Of a DNA stretch of 64,000 nucleotides, positions 48,156 through 57,402 are shown in pieces (the stretch's first letter is position 1; every line of letters begins with the position of its first letter). Origin of the DNA: Nakamurella alba (GTDB lineage Bacteria; Actinomycetota; Actinomycetes; Mycobacteriales; Nakamurellaceae); assembly GCF_009707545.1 (NCBI RefSeq), contig NZ_WLYK01000003.1:62001-126000 (forward strand). Direction: 5' to 3'. A program made the translations under genes and the position numbers. The notes beneath the pieces are model-generated. The model was not told the origin of the DNA. It saw only the letters and a program-made list of their open reading frames with translations, and ran no database searches.

Positions 48156-48548
48156 TCACTTGACGGTGGCCTTGGCTCCGGCCTCCTCGAGCTTCGCCTT
48201 GGCGGCCTCGGCCTGCTCCTTGGCGACCTTCTCCAGGATCGGCTTCGGCGCGGCGTCGACCAGATCCTTGGCCTCCTTCAGGCCCAGCCCGGAAACGATC
48301 TCGCGGACGGCCTTGATGACCTGGACCTTCTTGTCACCAGCAGCCTCGAGGATGACGTCGAACTCGTCCTGCTCCTCGGCGGCCTCGGCCGGAGCGCCAC
48401 CGGCCGGGCCGGCCGGGCCGGCAACGGCAACCGGGGCGGCGGCGGTGACGCCGAAGGTCTCCTCGAACTGCTTCACGAACTCGGAGAGCTCGATGAGGGT
48501 GAGCTCCTTGAAGGCATCCAGCAGCTCGTCAGTGCTCAGCTTCGCCAT
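48156..48548 (-). CDS. rplL: 50S ribosomal protein L7/L12
   Basis: 130 residues from ATG 48548. N-terminal dimer domain ([20 protein letters not shown]), a long Ala/Gly/Pro hinge, and the C-terminal factor-binding domain ([18 protein letters not shown]). It recruits translation GTPases to the stalk. Downstream of rplJ, followed by a strong terminator. Confidence 0.97.
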   Translation of the reverse strand: MAKLSTDELLDAFKELTLIELSEFVKQFEETFGVTAAAPVAVAGPAGPAGGAPAEAAEEQDEFDVILEAAGDKKVQVIKAVREIVSGLGLKEAKDLVDAAPKPILEKVAKEQAEAAKAKLEEAGAKATVK

Positions 48549-48665
48549 GATGGCGTCCTTTCGTAGCAACCCCGCCGGGTCGAACCGGTGGGGAAAGGGT
48601 GGTACCGGTCTGATCCGACCGGGGTGGTGGCCGCACTCCCGACGGGAGCGCGACCGGTGGTCGGA

Positions 48666-49241
48666 TCAGGCCTCGACGGCCTGCTCCTCCTGCGCGGCTT
48701 CGGCCGGAGCCTCGCCCGCAGAGTTCTTCTCCTGCAGTGCCGCAGCGAGCTGCGCCATCTTCGACGGCAGCGCGTTGAGGACCACGGCCGCCTTGGTGAG
48801 CGTGCCGAGCATCGCGCCGGCCAGCTTGGCCAGCAGGACGTCACGGGACTCCAGGTCGGCCAGCTTGGTGACCTCGGCGGCGTCCAGTGCCTTGCCGTCC
48901 AGCAGACCGCCCTTGATCACCAGCAGCGGGTTGGCCTTGGCGAAGTCGCGGAGCGCCTTCGCGGCATCGACCGGCTCGCCGTTGATGAAGGCCACGGCCG
49001 TCGGACCGGTGAACAGGTCGTCCAGACCCTCCACGCCGGCATCGGCAGCTGCACGCTTGACCAGCGTGTTCTTGGCGACGGTGTACGACGTGTCGCCACC
49101 CAGCGAGCGACGCAGCGTGGTGAGCTGCGCCATGGTCAGGCCGCGGTACTCGGTGACGACCGCTGCGCTCGAGGTACGGAACTGATCCGCGATCTCGGCG
49201 ACGGTGCCGACCTTCTCGCTCTTCTTGCTCGACCCTGCCAT
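48666..49241 (-). CDS. rplJ: 50S ribosomal protein L10
   Basis: 191 residues from ATG 49241, preceded by AAGGAGG. The core has [20 protein letters not shown] and [11 protein letters not shown]; the C-terminal tail is acidic and binds L7/L12. It is expected to regulate its own mRNA by binding the leader upstream. Confidence 0.97.
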   Translation of the reverse strand: MAGSSKKSEKVGTVAEIADQFRTSSAAVVTEYRGLTMAQLTTLRRSLGGDTSYTVAKNTLVKRAAADAGVEGLDDLFTGPTAVAFINGEPVDAAKALRDFAKANPLLVIKGGLLDGKALDAAEVTKLADLESRDVLLAKLAGAMLGTLTKAAVVLNALPSKMAQLAAALQEKNSAGEAPAEAAQEEQAVEA

Positions 49242-49369
49242 CTCGCCTCCTTCCTCTTGCGTCGGGACGGACACCGGCAACTGCCGGCGCCCACCACCTC
49301 GGGCATCGGAGGGGAGAGACGACGAACGCCCCGGCGCAAGCGGCACGGGGCGTCATGATCGGGGCATGC

Positions 49370-49472
49370 CCCGACGAACCTCGTCCTCCTGCGTGGGCCG
49401 TCCGGAATCCGGAACCTTCACCCGATCACCCGCGAGGCGGGCAGCCGGGAGCCGACGGTCTTCGGTGGAACG
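49370..49472 (-). ncRNA. probable L10-binding leader of rplJ-rplL
   Basis: On the minus strand, right after the proposed transcription start, the sequence has GAAGACCGTCGG and later GGACGGCCCACGCAGGAG, words that recall the actinobacterial L10 leader (r-protein autoregulation). The fold was not computed, so the call is tentative. Confidence 0.5.
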
Positions 49473-49478
49473 TCGACC

Positions 49479-49508
49479 AGAGTAGCAGCGAGCGGCCCAC
49501 CAGCCCAA
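49479..49508 (-). promoter_or_regulatory. candidate promoter of rplJL
   Basis: On the minus strand TTGGGC (49503-49508), 18 bases, TACTCT (49479-49484). The start would fall near 49472, at the beginning of the L10 leader. Confidence 0.5.
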
Positions 49509-49633
49509 TCCCGGAACGCCGGTGTTCCATGACGAGCGGGGCGCCCTCCGGCGCACCACTGCGTGACGGGCGCACGACCACGAAGGTCCCGACATCGACC
49601 CACCCGGGTGCCCGGGCTCCGCGACCCGGGAAC

Positions 49634-49669
49634 GCAGCAGGACCCCGGCTCGAGAGCCGGGGTCCTGCT
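49634..49669 (-). terminator. terminator after rplA
   Basis: Perfect 16-bp stem (CAGCAGGACCCCGGCT with 49654-49669), loop CGAG, 28 bases past the rplA stop. It separates rplKA from rplJL. Confidence 0.9.
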
Positions 49670-49696
49670 GGGCGTGCTGCTGTGTTGCCGGACCGA

Positions 49697-50416
49697 TCAG
49701 GCGGTCTCGGCGACCTCGAGCAGGTTGCGGGTGACCGCCGGGTCGACCGGGATCCCCGGGCCCATGGTGGTGCTGAAGAAGATCTTCTTCAGGTACCGGC
49801 CCTTGGCGGCCGACGGCTTGGCCCGCAGGATCTCGTCCAGCGCGGCGGCGTAGTTCTCGACCAGCTTCTCGGTCGGGAAGGACACCTTGCCGATGACCAG
49901 GTGCAGGTTCGCAGCCCGGTCGACGCGGAAGTTGATCTTGCCGCCCTTGATGTCGGACACGGCCTTGGTCACGTCGGCCGTGACGGTGCCGGTCTTCGGG
50001 TTCGGCATCAGACCGCGGGGCCCCAGCACCCGGGCGATCCGGCCGACCTTGGCCATCTGGTCCGGCGTCGCGATCGCGGCGTCGAAGTCGAGCCAACCAC
50101 CCTGGATGCGGGCGATCAGGTCGTCCGAGCCCACGGCGTCCGCGCCGGCGGCCTCGGCCTCGGCGGCCTTGTCACCGACCGCGAACACGATGACGCGGGC
50201 GGTCTTGCCCGTGCCGTGCGGCAGGTTGACGGTGCCACGGACCATCTGGTCGGCCTTGCGCGGGTCGACACCCAGCTGCATGGCGACCTCGACGGTGGCG
50301 TCCTGGCCCTTGGTGGTGCTGGTCTTCTGCGCGAGCGCGGCTGCGGCGAGCGGCGCGTACAGGTTCTCGCGGTCGACCAGTGCTGCGGCGGCCTTGTAGG
50401 CCTTCGAGCGCTTCAT
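49697..50416 (-). CDS. rplA: 50S ribosomal protein L1
   Basis: 239 residues. [18 protein letters not shown], then [20 protein letters not shown] and the signature [15 protein letters not shown]. It forms the L1 stalk at the E site. 117 bases after rplK. Confidence 0.97.
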   Translation of the reverse strand: MKRSKAYKAAAALVDRENLYAPLAAAALAQKTSTTKGQDATVEVAMQLGVDPRKADQMVRGTVNLPHGTGKTARVIVFAVGDKAAEAEAAGADAVGSDDLIARIQGGWLDFDAAIATPDQMAKVGRIARVLGPRGLMPNPKTGTVTADVTKAVSDIKGGKINFRVDRAANLHLVIGKVSFPTEKLVENYAAALDEILRAKPSAAKGRYLKKIFFSTTMGPGIPVDPAVTRNLLEVAETA

Positions 50417-50533
50417 CTCTTCTCCTCGTACTGCGGTGAACGGAGTTCGTGGTCATCGGGCCTGCGCAGGCCCTCCCACTCCGGCGGACGGGATCGTCCG
50501 CCGGTCGAACGGTGCTGGTGGTGCGGCTTCTCG

Positions 50534-50968
50534 TCAGTCCTTGACGATGATGCCCATGGAACGGGCGGTGCCGGCGATGATCTTCGCGGCGGCGTCCACG
50601 TCGTTGGCGTTGAGGTCGACCTTCTTGATCTCGGCGATCTCCTTGACCTGGGCCATGGTGATCGTCGCGACCTTGGTGGTGTGCGGCGTGCCGGAGCCCT
50701 TCTCCACACCGGCGGCCTTGAGCAGCAGGCGGGCGGCGGGCGAGGTCTTCAGCTTGAAGTCGAACGACCGATCCTCGTAGACCGAGATCTCGACCGGCAC
50801 GACCTCGCCGCGCTGCGACTCGGTCGCGGCGTTGTAGGCCTTGCAGAACTCCATGATGTTGACGCCGTGCTGGCCGAGCGCCGGGCCGACCGGCGGGGCC
50901 GGGTTGGCCATGCCGGCCTTGATCTGCAGCTTGATGATCGCTGCAAGCTTCTTCTTCTTGGGAGGCAT
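50534..50968 (-). CDS. rplK: 50S ribosomal protein L11
   Basis: 144 residues. [16 protein letters not shown], the Pro-rich [20 protein letters not shown] and [11 protein letters not shown]-like C-terminal region ([20 protein letters not shown]). It builds the GTPase-associated centre with 23S rRNA. 67 bases after nusG, probably one transcript. Confidence 0.97.
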   Translation of the reverse strand: MPPKKKKLAAIIKLQIKAGMANPAPPVGPALGQHGVNIMEFCKAYNAATESQRGEVVPVEISVYEDRSFDFKLKTSPAARLLLKAAGVEKGSGTPHTTKVATITMAQVKEIAEIKKVDLNANDVDAAAKIIAGTARSMGIIVKD

Positions 50969-51035
50969 TTCTTTCTTCCTCGTCGTCTGGGTGATGGTGC
51001 ATCCGGGCCTGTACCCCGGACGTTCTCTCCCCGGG

Positions 51036-51797
51036 TCAGATCTTGGCGACCTGGGTGAAGTTGAGTTCGACCGGCGTCTCGCGGCCGAAGATGGAGACCA
51101 GCACCTTGAGCTTCTGCGCGTCGGCGTTGACCTCGTTGATGGTGGCCGGGAGCGTCGCGAACGGGCCGTCCATGACGGTCACCGACTCGCCGATCGAGAA
51201 GTCGACCTCGATCTTCGGGCCGGTGCTGGTCTCGCCGGACTCGGTGACCGTGGTGGCGGCCTTCTTCGCCGGGGCCGGGGCCAGGATCTTGGCGACCTCG
51301 TCCACCGACAGCGGCGACGGCCGCTGCGCGGTGGCGCCGACGAAACCGGTGACGCCCGGGGTGTTCCGGACTGCGCTCCAGGAGCCGTCGGTCAGGTCCA
51401 TCCGGACCAGGATGTAGCCCGGGTAGACCTTGCGCTGGACCTGCTTGCGCTGGCCGTTCTTGATCTCGGTGACCTCTTCGGTCGGGACCTCGATCTGGAA
51501 GATGTAGTCCTCCATGTCGAGCGACTTGATCCGGGTCTCGAGGTTGGTCTTGACCTTGTTCTCGTAGCCCGCGTAGGAGTGCACGACGTACCACTCACCG
51601 ACGGCGCGGCGCAGCGAGGCCTTGAGCTCCGCGATCGGGTCGAGCTCCTCCTCCGCGACCTCCGCCTCGGCGGGTGCGTCGGTGGCAGCCTCGTCGACCG
51701 GCTCGGCCTCGACGACGGCAACGGTGGTCTCGTCGCCGTCGGTCAGCACGACCTCGTCCAGCTCGTCGGCCGGGCGGCTCTCGTCTGCGGTGCTCAC
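51036..51797 (-). CDS. nusG: Transcription elongation/termination factor NusG
   Basis: 253 residues from GTG 51797. The first 60 residues are acidic and probably disordered, as in other actinobacteria. The NGN domain starts at [20 protein letters not shown]; the KOW domain has [20 protein letters not shown]. It links RNA polymerase to Rho and to S10. Follows secE. Confidence 0.97.
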   Translation of the reverse strand: MSTADESRPADELDEVVLTDGDETTVAVVEAEPVDEAATDAPAEAEVAEEELDPIAELKASLRRAVGEWYVVHSYAGYENKVKTNLETRIKSLDMEDYIFQIEVPTEEVTEIKNGQRKQVQRKVYPGYILVRMDLTDGSWSAVRNTPGVTGFVGATAQRPSPLSVDEVAKILAPAPAKKAATTVTESGETSTGPKIEVDFSIGESVTVMDGPFATLPATINEVNADAQKLKVLVSIFGRETPVELNFTQVAKI

Positions 51798-51849
51798 CTG
51801 TCTGCTCTCTTCCTGTGCTTCGTTCGGACTGCTGGTGTGGGGCGCGGCG

Positions 51850-52392
51850 TCAGCCGAAGATGCCCAGCACGCCCCTGGCGAACAGCACATCCAGACCGGC
51901 CACCAGCGCGACCATGAACACCACGAACACGATCACGACGATCGTGTACGTCACCATCTGGTTCCGGTGCGGCCAGATGACCTTGCGGAGCTCGGCCACC
52001 ACCTCCCGGAGGAAGCGGAGCAGCCGGGCGAAGATCGAACCCCGGACGTCGGCGTCGGCACCCTGACGTCGGGTGGCGACACCCTTCGCCGCGGTGGTGC
52101 CCGCCCGGACCGCCGCCGAACGCCGGGCCGCGGCCCGCGCGGATCCGGCGGAGGCACCGACCAGGGCGCCTTCGCGCTCGCCGTCGGTGTCGTCCGCATC
52201 GTCCTGCTCGGCCGCGTCCGCGGCGTCACCGGACTTGCCCAGGTCGACGGTCTCGACGACCTCGACCTCTTCGACCACCAGCTCCTCGTCGGCCGATCCC
52301 GAAGAATCCGAGACCGAGGAATCGGACCCAGCTGAATCCGACACCGAAGGATCCGAGGACTCCTCGCGGTCGTCGCCGGGCTTCTCGCTCAC
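51850..52392 (-). CDS. secE: Preprotein translocase subunit SecE with long acidic N-terminal extension
   Basis: 180 residues from GTG 52392. The SecE core is at the C terminus: [20 protein letters not shown], then one membrane span [20 protein letters not shown]. The preceding 110 residues are Ser/Asp/Glu-rich, then Ala/Arg-rich, much longer than the compact single-span SecE. It clamps SecY. Between tRNA-Trp and nusG, as usual. Confidence 0.94.
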   Translation of the reverse strand: MSEKPGDDREESSDPSVSDSAGSDSSVSDSSGSADEELVVEEVEVVETVDLGKSGDAADAAEQDDADDTDGEREGALVGASAGSARAAARRSAAVRAGTTAAKGVATRRQGADADVRGSIFARLLRFLREVVAELRKVIWPHRNQMVTYTIVVIVFVVFMVALVAGLDVLFARGVLGIFG

Positions 52393-52461
52393 ACGTCCCT
52401 CGTTCCATGGTCCGGCCACCGCGATCCGGCGGGCCGGATCACCTCGTGGTGGCAGTCGGTG

Positions 52462-52534
52462 CAGGGGCGACAGGACTCGAACCTGCAACCTGCGGTTTTG
52501 GAGACCGCTGCTCTACCAATTGAGCTACGCCCCT
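52462..52534 (-). tRNA. tRNA-Trp (CCA)
   Basis: 73 nt cloverleaf with acceptor AGGGGCG/CGCCCCT, D-stem region TAGCTCAATTGGTAGAGCA, anticodon loop CTCCAAA (anticodon CCA) and T loop GGTTCGAGTCC. No encoded 3' CCA. Immediately upstream of secE, a conserved actinobacterial arrangement. Confidence 0.95.
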
Positions 52535-52821
52535 CTGCAACCAGCTCCGCGAGCCGCCCGGCGGACCGGGCCCTCTCACGGATCGGGGATGCGCTCCGCC
52601 TGCCCGGTGACCGGCGCCGTTGATCACGACGACCGCTCTCCCGGGCAGCCCTGAGCACACCCCGGAGGTCAAGTGTAGTCCACAGCCGGAGGTTGTCCGA
52701 CCGCCCGACGGGGCCTCGCCAACTGCCCCGGGGCGGTTCCGGACAACCGGGACGAACCGCGGGCCGGTCCGCGCCCACCGGGTGCGGCCGAAGATGTCAT
52801 CGACAGGAAACACGACCGATC

Positions 52822-52876
52822 TTGACACCGCAATCGGTGAACCGTTTCACTGAACCGCATCAGTGAACCGCTTCAC
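52822..52876 (+). promoter_or_regulatory. promoter with three tandem palindromic operators
   Basis: A -35 box TTGACA (52822-52827) is followed by three copies of a 12-bp motif TGAACCGnnTCA with an exact 13-bp period, at 52838, 52851 and 52864. The outer two form 14-bp palindromes GTGAACCGTTTCAC (52837-52850) and GTGAACCGCTTCAC (52863-52876), centred on CG. They cover the -10 and start region, so repression is expected. The regulator is not identified; the shape recalls LacI-family sites, yet the only regulator gene nearby is IclR-type. Confidence 0.65.
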
Positions 52877-52892
52877 CGAGAGGAGGACTACC

Positions 52893-53795
52893 ATGCCGGC
52901 TTCCGTCGTCGACATCCACCAGCACCTGTGGCCCGACTCCCTGGTCGACCTGCTCCGCTCCCGCAGCACCATGCCCTACCTGCGCGGCTGGTCCTTGAGC
53001 CTGCCCGGCGAGCCGGTGTTCGAGGTGACCCCGACCGACCACGACGTGACGGCCAGGCAGGCGCTGGACGCCGATGTCGCGCTGATCGGACTGTCGCTGT
53101 CCAGCCCGCTCGGCATCGAGTACCTGCCGACCGACGAGGCGACCCCGCTCATCGAGGCCTGGCACTCCGGCGCGACGGCCCTGCCGGATCCGTTCCGGAC
53201 CTGGGCGGCGGTCGGCCTGCAGGACCCCGACCTGGACGGACTCGCCCGCACCCTGGCGGACCCGGCCGTGATCGGGCTACAGGTACCCGCCACTGCTCTC
53301 GGGGCGCCGGCCGCGGTCGAGGCGATCGCCCCGGTGCTGCGGGTCTGCGAGCTCGCCGACCGGCCGGTGCTGGTGCACCCGGGGCCGGTGCCCGCCGGAG
53401 ACCGGTCCGACCTGCCCGGCTGGTGGCCGGCCGTGGTCGACTACCCGGCCCAGCTGACCGCCGCCTGGTGGGCGTGGCAGGCCGTCGGTCGATCACTGCT
53501 TCCCGACCTGCGGATCTGTTTCGCCGCCGGTGCCGGCCTGGCCCCGGTGCACCACGAGCGGTTCACCACCCGCGGTGGTGGCCCGTTCCGGATCGACCCG
53601 CTCACCTTCGTCGAGGTGTCGTCGTACGGCCCGCGCGCCGTGGACGCCCTCGTCCGCGTGCTCGGCATCGACGTGATCGTGCACGGCACCGATCGCCCGT
53701 ACGCCGGGCCCGTCGACCTCGCTCTGGGTGACGCGGGCATGTACGCCGTCCGCGTCACCAACCCCACCCGCCTGCTCGAAGGAGGACAACCATGA
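52893..53795 (+). CDS. amidohydrolase-2-family protein
   Basis: 300 residues from ATG 52893, preceded by GAGGAGG. A metal-dependent TIM-barrel hydrolase or decarboxylase: first metal motif DIHQHLWP, second His in VLVHPGPVP, late Asp in VHGTDRPYAGP. Substrates in this family range from lactones to imides and aromatic acids. It overlaps the next gene by 4 bases and is controlled by the tandem operators. It could act on a ring-opened or cyclic product of a catabolic pathway (inference). Confidence 0.8.
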   Translation: MPASVVDIHQHLWPDSLVDLLRSRSTMPYLRGWSLSLPGEPVFEVTPTDHDVTARQALDADVALIGLSLSSPLGIEYLPTDEATPLIEAWHSGATALPDPFRTWAAVGLQDPDLDGLARTLADPAVIGLQVPATALGAPAAVEAIAPVLRVCELADRPVLVHPGPVPAGDRSDLPGWWPAVVDYPAQLTAAWWAWQAVGRSLLPDLRICFAAGAGLAPVHHERFTTRGGGPFRIDPLTFVEVSSYGPRAVDALVRVLGIDVIVHGTDRPYAGPVDLALGDAGMYAVRVTNPTRLLEGGQP

Positions 53796-54457
53796 CCGCT
53801 GCCGGCACTGCCACCGGTCCCGCCACCGCCGCCGCTCCCCAGGAGCAGTCCACGTCGGACGCGGTGGCCACGCTGGTGAACCTGCCGTCCACGGATGGCC
53901 GCCCGGTCAACGGGGCACGCCCGATCCCGGAGGTGCTCGCCACCACTGCGGTCCCGGCGATCACCCTCGACACCCTGCCCGATCGCGACCTGGACGCCGA
54001 GGAGTTGCGCGCCCTCGCCGCCGCCATCGCCGCCGACCCGGCGCAGTGGCAGCAGCACGTCGCGTTCTCCGACGACGAGCGGCACTACGTCTCGCTGCAC
54101 CGGGACGCCCACGTCGACGTCTGGGTGCTGTGCTGGACGCCGCAGAACGACACCGGCTGGCACGACCACGACGTCTCCTCCGGCGCCGTCGCCGTCACCC
54201 AGGGCTGCCTGACCGAGCACAACCTCGCCGTCGGCGCGCCCTCCATGGCCTCCGAGGTCGTCGCCGGCCAGGTGTTCTGCTTCGGGCCCGACCACATCCA
54301 CCGGCTCACCGGCCGGGACGCCGGCAGCGTGTCGGTGCACGTCTACTCCCCGCCGCTGTGGCGGATGGGGCAGTACACGGTGTCGCGCAGCGGGATGCTG
54401 CGACGGAAATCGGTGTCCTACGCCGACGAACTCCGCCCCCTCGACGACATGATCTGA
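53792..54457 (+). CDS. cysteine-dioxygenase-like cupin (thiol dioxygenase)
   Basis: 221 residues. The iron-binding 3-His set is visible: His124 and His126 in GWHDHDVSSGAV, His168 (or 170) in GPDHIHRL. The strand SVHVYSPPL carries the Tyr expected near the iron. The first 40 residues are Ala/Thr-rich. Members oxidise free thiols to sulfinates. The substrate here may be a thiol other than cysteine. Translationally coupled to the amidohydrolase. Confidence 0.78.
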   Translation: MTAAGTATGPATAAAPQEQSTSDAVATLVNLPSTDGRPVNGARPIPEVLATTAVPAITLDTLPDRDLDAEELRALAAAIAADPAQWQQHVAFSDDERHYVSLHRDAHVDVWVLCWTPQNDTGWHDHDVSSGAVAVTQGCLTEHNLAVGAPSMASEVVAGQVFCFGPDHIHRLTGRDAGSVSVHVYSPPLWRMGQYTVSRSGMLRRKSVSYADELRPLDDMI

Positions 54458-54469
54458 CCCGCCCCTGGC

Positions 54470-54568
54470 GCGAGGATCTTCATCGCCGACGCGTGGGAAG
54501 TTGCCCCGTTTGGGACTGGTGATGCAGGAGTCGACCACTTCGTACGCGCCGACGATCATGATCCTCGC
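54470..54568. repeat. dispersed repeat family A, copy 3 (complete)
   Basis: 99 bp, the same length as copy 1 but in the opposite orientation. The left arm GCGAGGATCTTCATCGC is identical to that of copy 1; the right arm (GATCATGATCCTCGC) has diverged. It lies exactly between two convergent genes and its ends could pair as a bidirectional terminator. Confidence 0.85.
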
Positions 54569-54588
54569 GCGGGACGGGGCGGGCGGGA

Positions 54589-56049
54589 TCAGCCGGTAAG
54601 CGGTACCAGGCGTGCGATCGACGGCAGCAGTTCCTCGGCGATGCGCAGGTCCTCGGTCAGATCGCGGTCCTCCGTCGCGGCCGGGAGCGCCGCGCAGACC
54701 TCCAGCAACTCCCCCACCGGGCCGGTCACCGACGCCGCCCGCATCCGGTGCGCGCGGACCGCGGCCACCAGCTCGGCGGCCAGCAGGGTGCGCAGCGGGC
54801 CGGCCATCCGGCGGGTGGCGGAGGCGGCCAGCGAGGCGAAGCTGGCGTCCTCCTCGACCCCCCGGGACAGGGTCACGGTCTGCAGGCCGGCCGGCTGCGC
54901 GGCGGCGCGCAGTTCACCCAGGGCCGAGGCGGCCACGTACTCACAGACCATCACCCCGGACGCACCCGGGGTGCCGTCGCTCAGGAACGGAGCGAGACCG
55001 GTGAACGCCGGCTCGATCAGGGTCGCCAGCCGAGCCATCACCAGCTGGCCGCTCTGCGCCACGGCCAGGTTGAGGCCGTCCAGGGCGCTCTGCAGGTACG
55101 AGGCGTAGAAGGCGCCGTGGTGTGCCACCTGGCCGGGCGCGGTGTCCGTGGGCGGCAGCAGCACCGGGTTCTCCGACGGCGCGTTGATCATCCGGACCAG
55201 CACGGCGTTCGCGCCGGACAAGGCGTCGAGTACCGGCCCCATGACCTGCGGCAACGCCCGCAGCCCGAACGGGTCCTGGATGCGGGCCGGCGGCCGGGCG
55301 TCGCCCTCCCCCACCAGCCGGCGCATCGAGGCGCAGACCACCCCCACCCCGGGGAACGGGGTCGCCTGCCGGACCGCCGGCGCGAAGGCCTCGGCATTGC
55401 CGTCGACCGCAGCGAAGGTCAACGCCGCGATGCCGAGACAGGCCCGGGCGAGCACCAGCAGCTCCGTGGTGCCGAGCGCCGCGTCGGCCAGCGTCGCCGC
55501 GTTGCTGGAGATGAACGCCAGTCCGTCCGGGCCCTCGAACGGCACCGGCGGCAGGGTCCGGCCATCGACGGTCGGCAGCTCGCCGAGCAGGGTCAGCGCC
55601 GTCGTGGCCAGCGCGGACAGGTCCCCGGTGCCGATGCTCCCCCATTCCCGGACCACCGGCAGGGCGTCGGCCCGCAGCATCCCGACCAGGCCGTCGGCCA
55701 GTCCCGGCCCGGCCCCGGATCCGCCGGCCGCGAGCTGGTTCAACCGGATCACCAGCATCGCCCGCACCCGGTCCGCGGAGCGCGGCGCACCGGCCGACGT
55801 GGCATGGCTGCGCAGCAGGTCCAGCGCGTGCGCCGTCCGGTCGCCGGTGACCGGGACGGTCCGGTTCGCGCCGACGCCCGTCGACCGGCCGTAGAGCGGA
55901 CGCCGCGTCGCCTCGTCGATCGCGAACCGCCAGGAGGCCTCGATGTTGGCCCGGCCGGCATCGGCGAGGACCGCACCGGCCACCGATCTCGACACCGCGA
56001 AGACACCAGCGATGTCCAGATCCGTTCCGGTGATGGCGATCTCGTCCAC
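54589..56049 (-). CDS. HAL/PAL-fold lyase lacking the Ala-Ser-Gly MIO motif
   Basis: 486 residues from GTG 56049, preceded by GGGAGC. The fold is that of histidine/aromatic amino acid ammonia-lyases: YGRSTGVGANR with the Tyr at position 53 as in HAL, FEGPDGLAFISSNAA, ALSGANAVLVRMINAPSENP. Where HAL has GSVGASGDLAPLA, this protein has GSIGTGDLSALA (137-148): one residue shorter and without Ala-Ser-Gly. MIO formation is therefore doubtful. Ergothionase, which eliminates trimethylamine from ergothioneine, is a HAL relative that I recall to work without MIO. With the neighbouring quaternary-amine transporter, a betaine-type substrate is plausible. Confidence 0.75.
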   Translation of the reverse strand: MDEIAITGTDLDIAGVFAVSRSVAGAVLADAGRANIEASWRFAIDEATRRPLYGRSTGVGANRTVPVTGDRTAHALDLLRSHATSAGAPRSADRVRAMLVIRLNQLAAGGSGAGPGLADGLVGMLRADALPVVREWGSIGTGDLSALATTALTLLGELPTVDGRTLPPVPFEGPDGLAFISSNAATLADAALGTTELLVLARACLGIAALTFAAVDGNAEAFAPAVRQATPFPGVGVVCASMRRLVGEGDARPPARIQDPFGLRALPQVMGPVLDALSGANAVLVRMINAPSENPVLLPPTDTAPGQVAHHGAFYASYLQSALDGLNLAVAQSGQLVMARLATLIEPAFTGLAPFLSDGTPGASGVMVCEYVAASALGELRAAAQPAGLQTVTLSRGVEEDASFASLAASATRRMAGPLRTLLAAELVAAVRAHRMRAASVTGPVGELLEVCAALPAATEDRDLTEDLRIAEELLPSIARLVPLTG

Positions 56050-56420
56050 AGACTGCTCCCTGTCCGCCGGCCGGCCGGCTGCTGGTGACGACCGCATCGA
56101 ACCATCCGGGACCGCACTGCCGCCCGGCGGCGGGTCGGTGCGGCCCGGGGCAATCAGCACCACCGACCGGACCCGACGACCAACCGCGCACGTGTGAACA
56201 CCGTGTTCCGGGTAGGTCACGAAGTCGATCAGTCCCGCCCGACCTCTTGACCGCCGGGCGACACCGGAGAATTGTTCCATCCAACGGCAGTGCAGTTCCA
56301 TGGATCGGCAGGGAATCGCCGGTCGACCACAGGTCGACACCCGGCGAGGACACGAACGGCTCGGGTTCGATGCCCGGGGCGGACCACCGGCGGCGCGAGC
56401 GCGAGGGGAGCCGACCGAAC
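56050..56420. promoter_or_regulatory. divergent promoter region, lyase / IclR regulator
   Basis: 371 bases without a gene. Two direct repeats GTTCCATCCA (56274) and GTTCCATGGA (56295) lie 21 bases apart, two helical turns, and follow a TTGACC (56247-56252) that could be a -35 for the IclR gene. They are candidates for the IclR operator. Confidence 0.45.
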
Positions 56421-57227
56421 GTGAGCGATCCGTTGACATCCCCCGATCTCCCCGATCCGGCAGCGATGGGCCCGGTGGGCGGCGCGGCGTCCACCCGCGC
56501 CGTGGACCGCGCCGTCCAGCTGCTCGCCCAGGTCTGCGACCACGGGGAGATCGGTCTCGCCGACTGCGCCCGCCGCGCCGGCCTCGCGCCGAGCACCGCC
56601 CTGCGGCTGCTGCGCAGCCTGGAGACCTCCGGCCTGATCCACCGCGACGACAACGGCCTGTTCTCCGCGGGCCCCCGGCTGGTGCAGCTCGGCGCACAGG
56701 CGCTGAGCCGGCAGGCCCTGGTGACCTCAGCCGGTCCGGCGCTCAGCCGGATCGTCGCCGGGTGCGGCGAGTCCGCGTACCTGAGCCTGCCCGGGCCGAC
56801 CGGCACCGCCGTGTACGCCGCGATGGTCGAGGGCGTCCACTCGGTCCGGCACACCAGCTGGGTCGGCCGTACCGTCCCGCTCGACGGCACGGCCGTGGGC
56901 CGGGTGTTCCGGGAGGACCCGGCCGCCCACCTGTTCGTCGTGGTCGCCTCCGCGGTCGAACCGGATGTCACCGCGGTCGCCGCCGCGATCACCCGTCCCG
57001 GCCGGAACGGGCGGCCGGTGGTGGCCGGGGCGCTGTCCGTCGTCGGCCCCACCTATCGGATCGGCGACGACCAGGGCCTGTCGATCGGCCGGCTGGTCGC
57101 GGCCGAGGCAACGGCGCTCTCCGCCCGGTTCGGATCGGTCATCGGGACCGGACCGGTCGGCACGGGTTCCGACGGACCGCACATCGACGGCGCCGCCGCG
57201 GGTACCCCCCGGGAGCGCGCCGGATGA
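56421..57227 (+). CDS. IclR-family transcriptional regulator
   Basis: 268 residues from GTG 56421. The N-terminal HTH is ADCARRAGLAPSTALRLLRS with LETSGLIHRDDNGLFSAGPR; the C-terminal effector domain has GCGESAYLSLPGPTGTAVYA and GRTVPLDGTAVGRVF. The usual Cys-containing effector loop is not obvious. A low-complexity tail of about 30 residues follows. Divergent from the lyase and 175 bases before the transporter operon; probably controls both. Confidence 0.87.
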   Translation: MSDPLTSPDLPDPAAMGPVGGAASTRAVDRAVQLLAQVCDHGEIGLADCARRAGLAPSTALRLLRSLETSGLIHRDDNGLFSAGPRLVQLGAQALSRQALVTSAGPALSRIVAGCGESAYLSLPGPTGTAVYAAMVEGVHSVRHTSWVGRTVPLDGTAVGRVFREDPAAHLFVVVASAVEPDVTAVAAAITRPGRNGRPVVAGALSVVGPTYRIGDDQGLSIGRLVAAEATALSARFGSVIGTGPVGTGSDGPHIDGAAAGTPRERAG

Positions 57228-57402
57228 CACCCATCGGGCACCGCGCCCGGCCGACTGTCGGACCCGTACGGCACGCTGTGCGGGTCCTGTGTCCCCCGAC
57301 GCCCCGGCGTCCCGACAGCTGCACCCGCCCTGCTTCCCGAGACCGGGCCGGCACCAGAGCCGGCACCAGCCCCTGCCCGCCCTCCCGACCCGGTGGTGAC
57401 CG

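Noticed and set aside
52393-52461. A second tRNA between secE and tRNA-Trp
   Set aside because: No cloverleaf can be drawn in this short gap.
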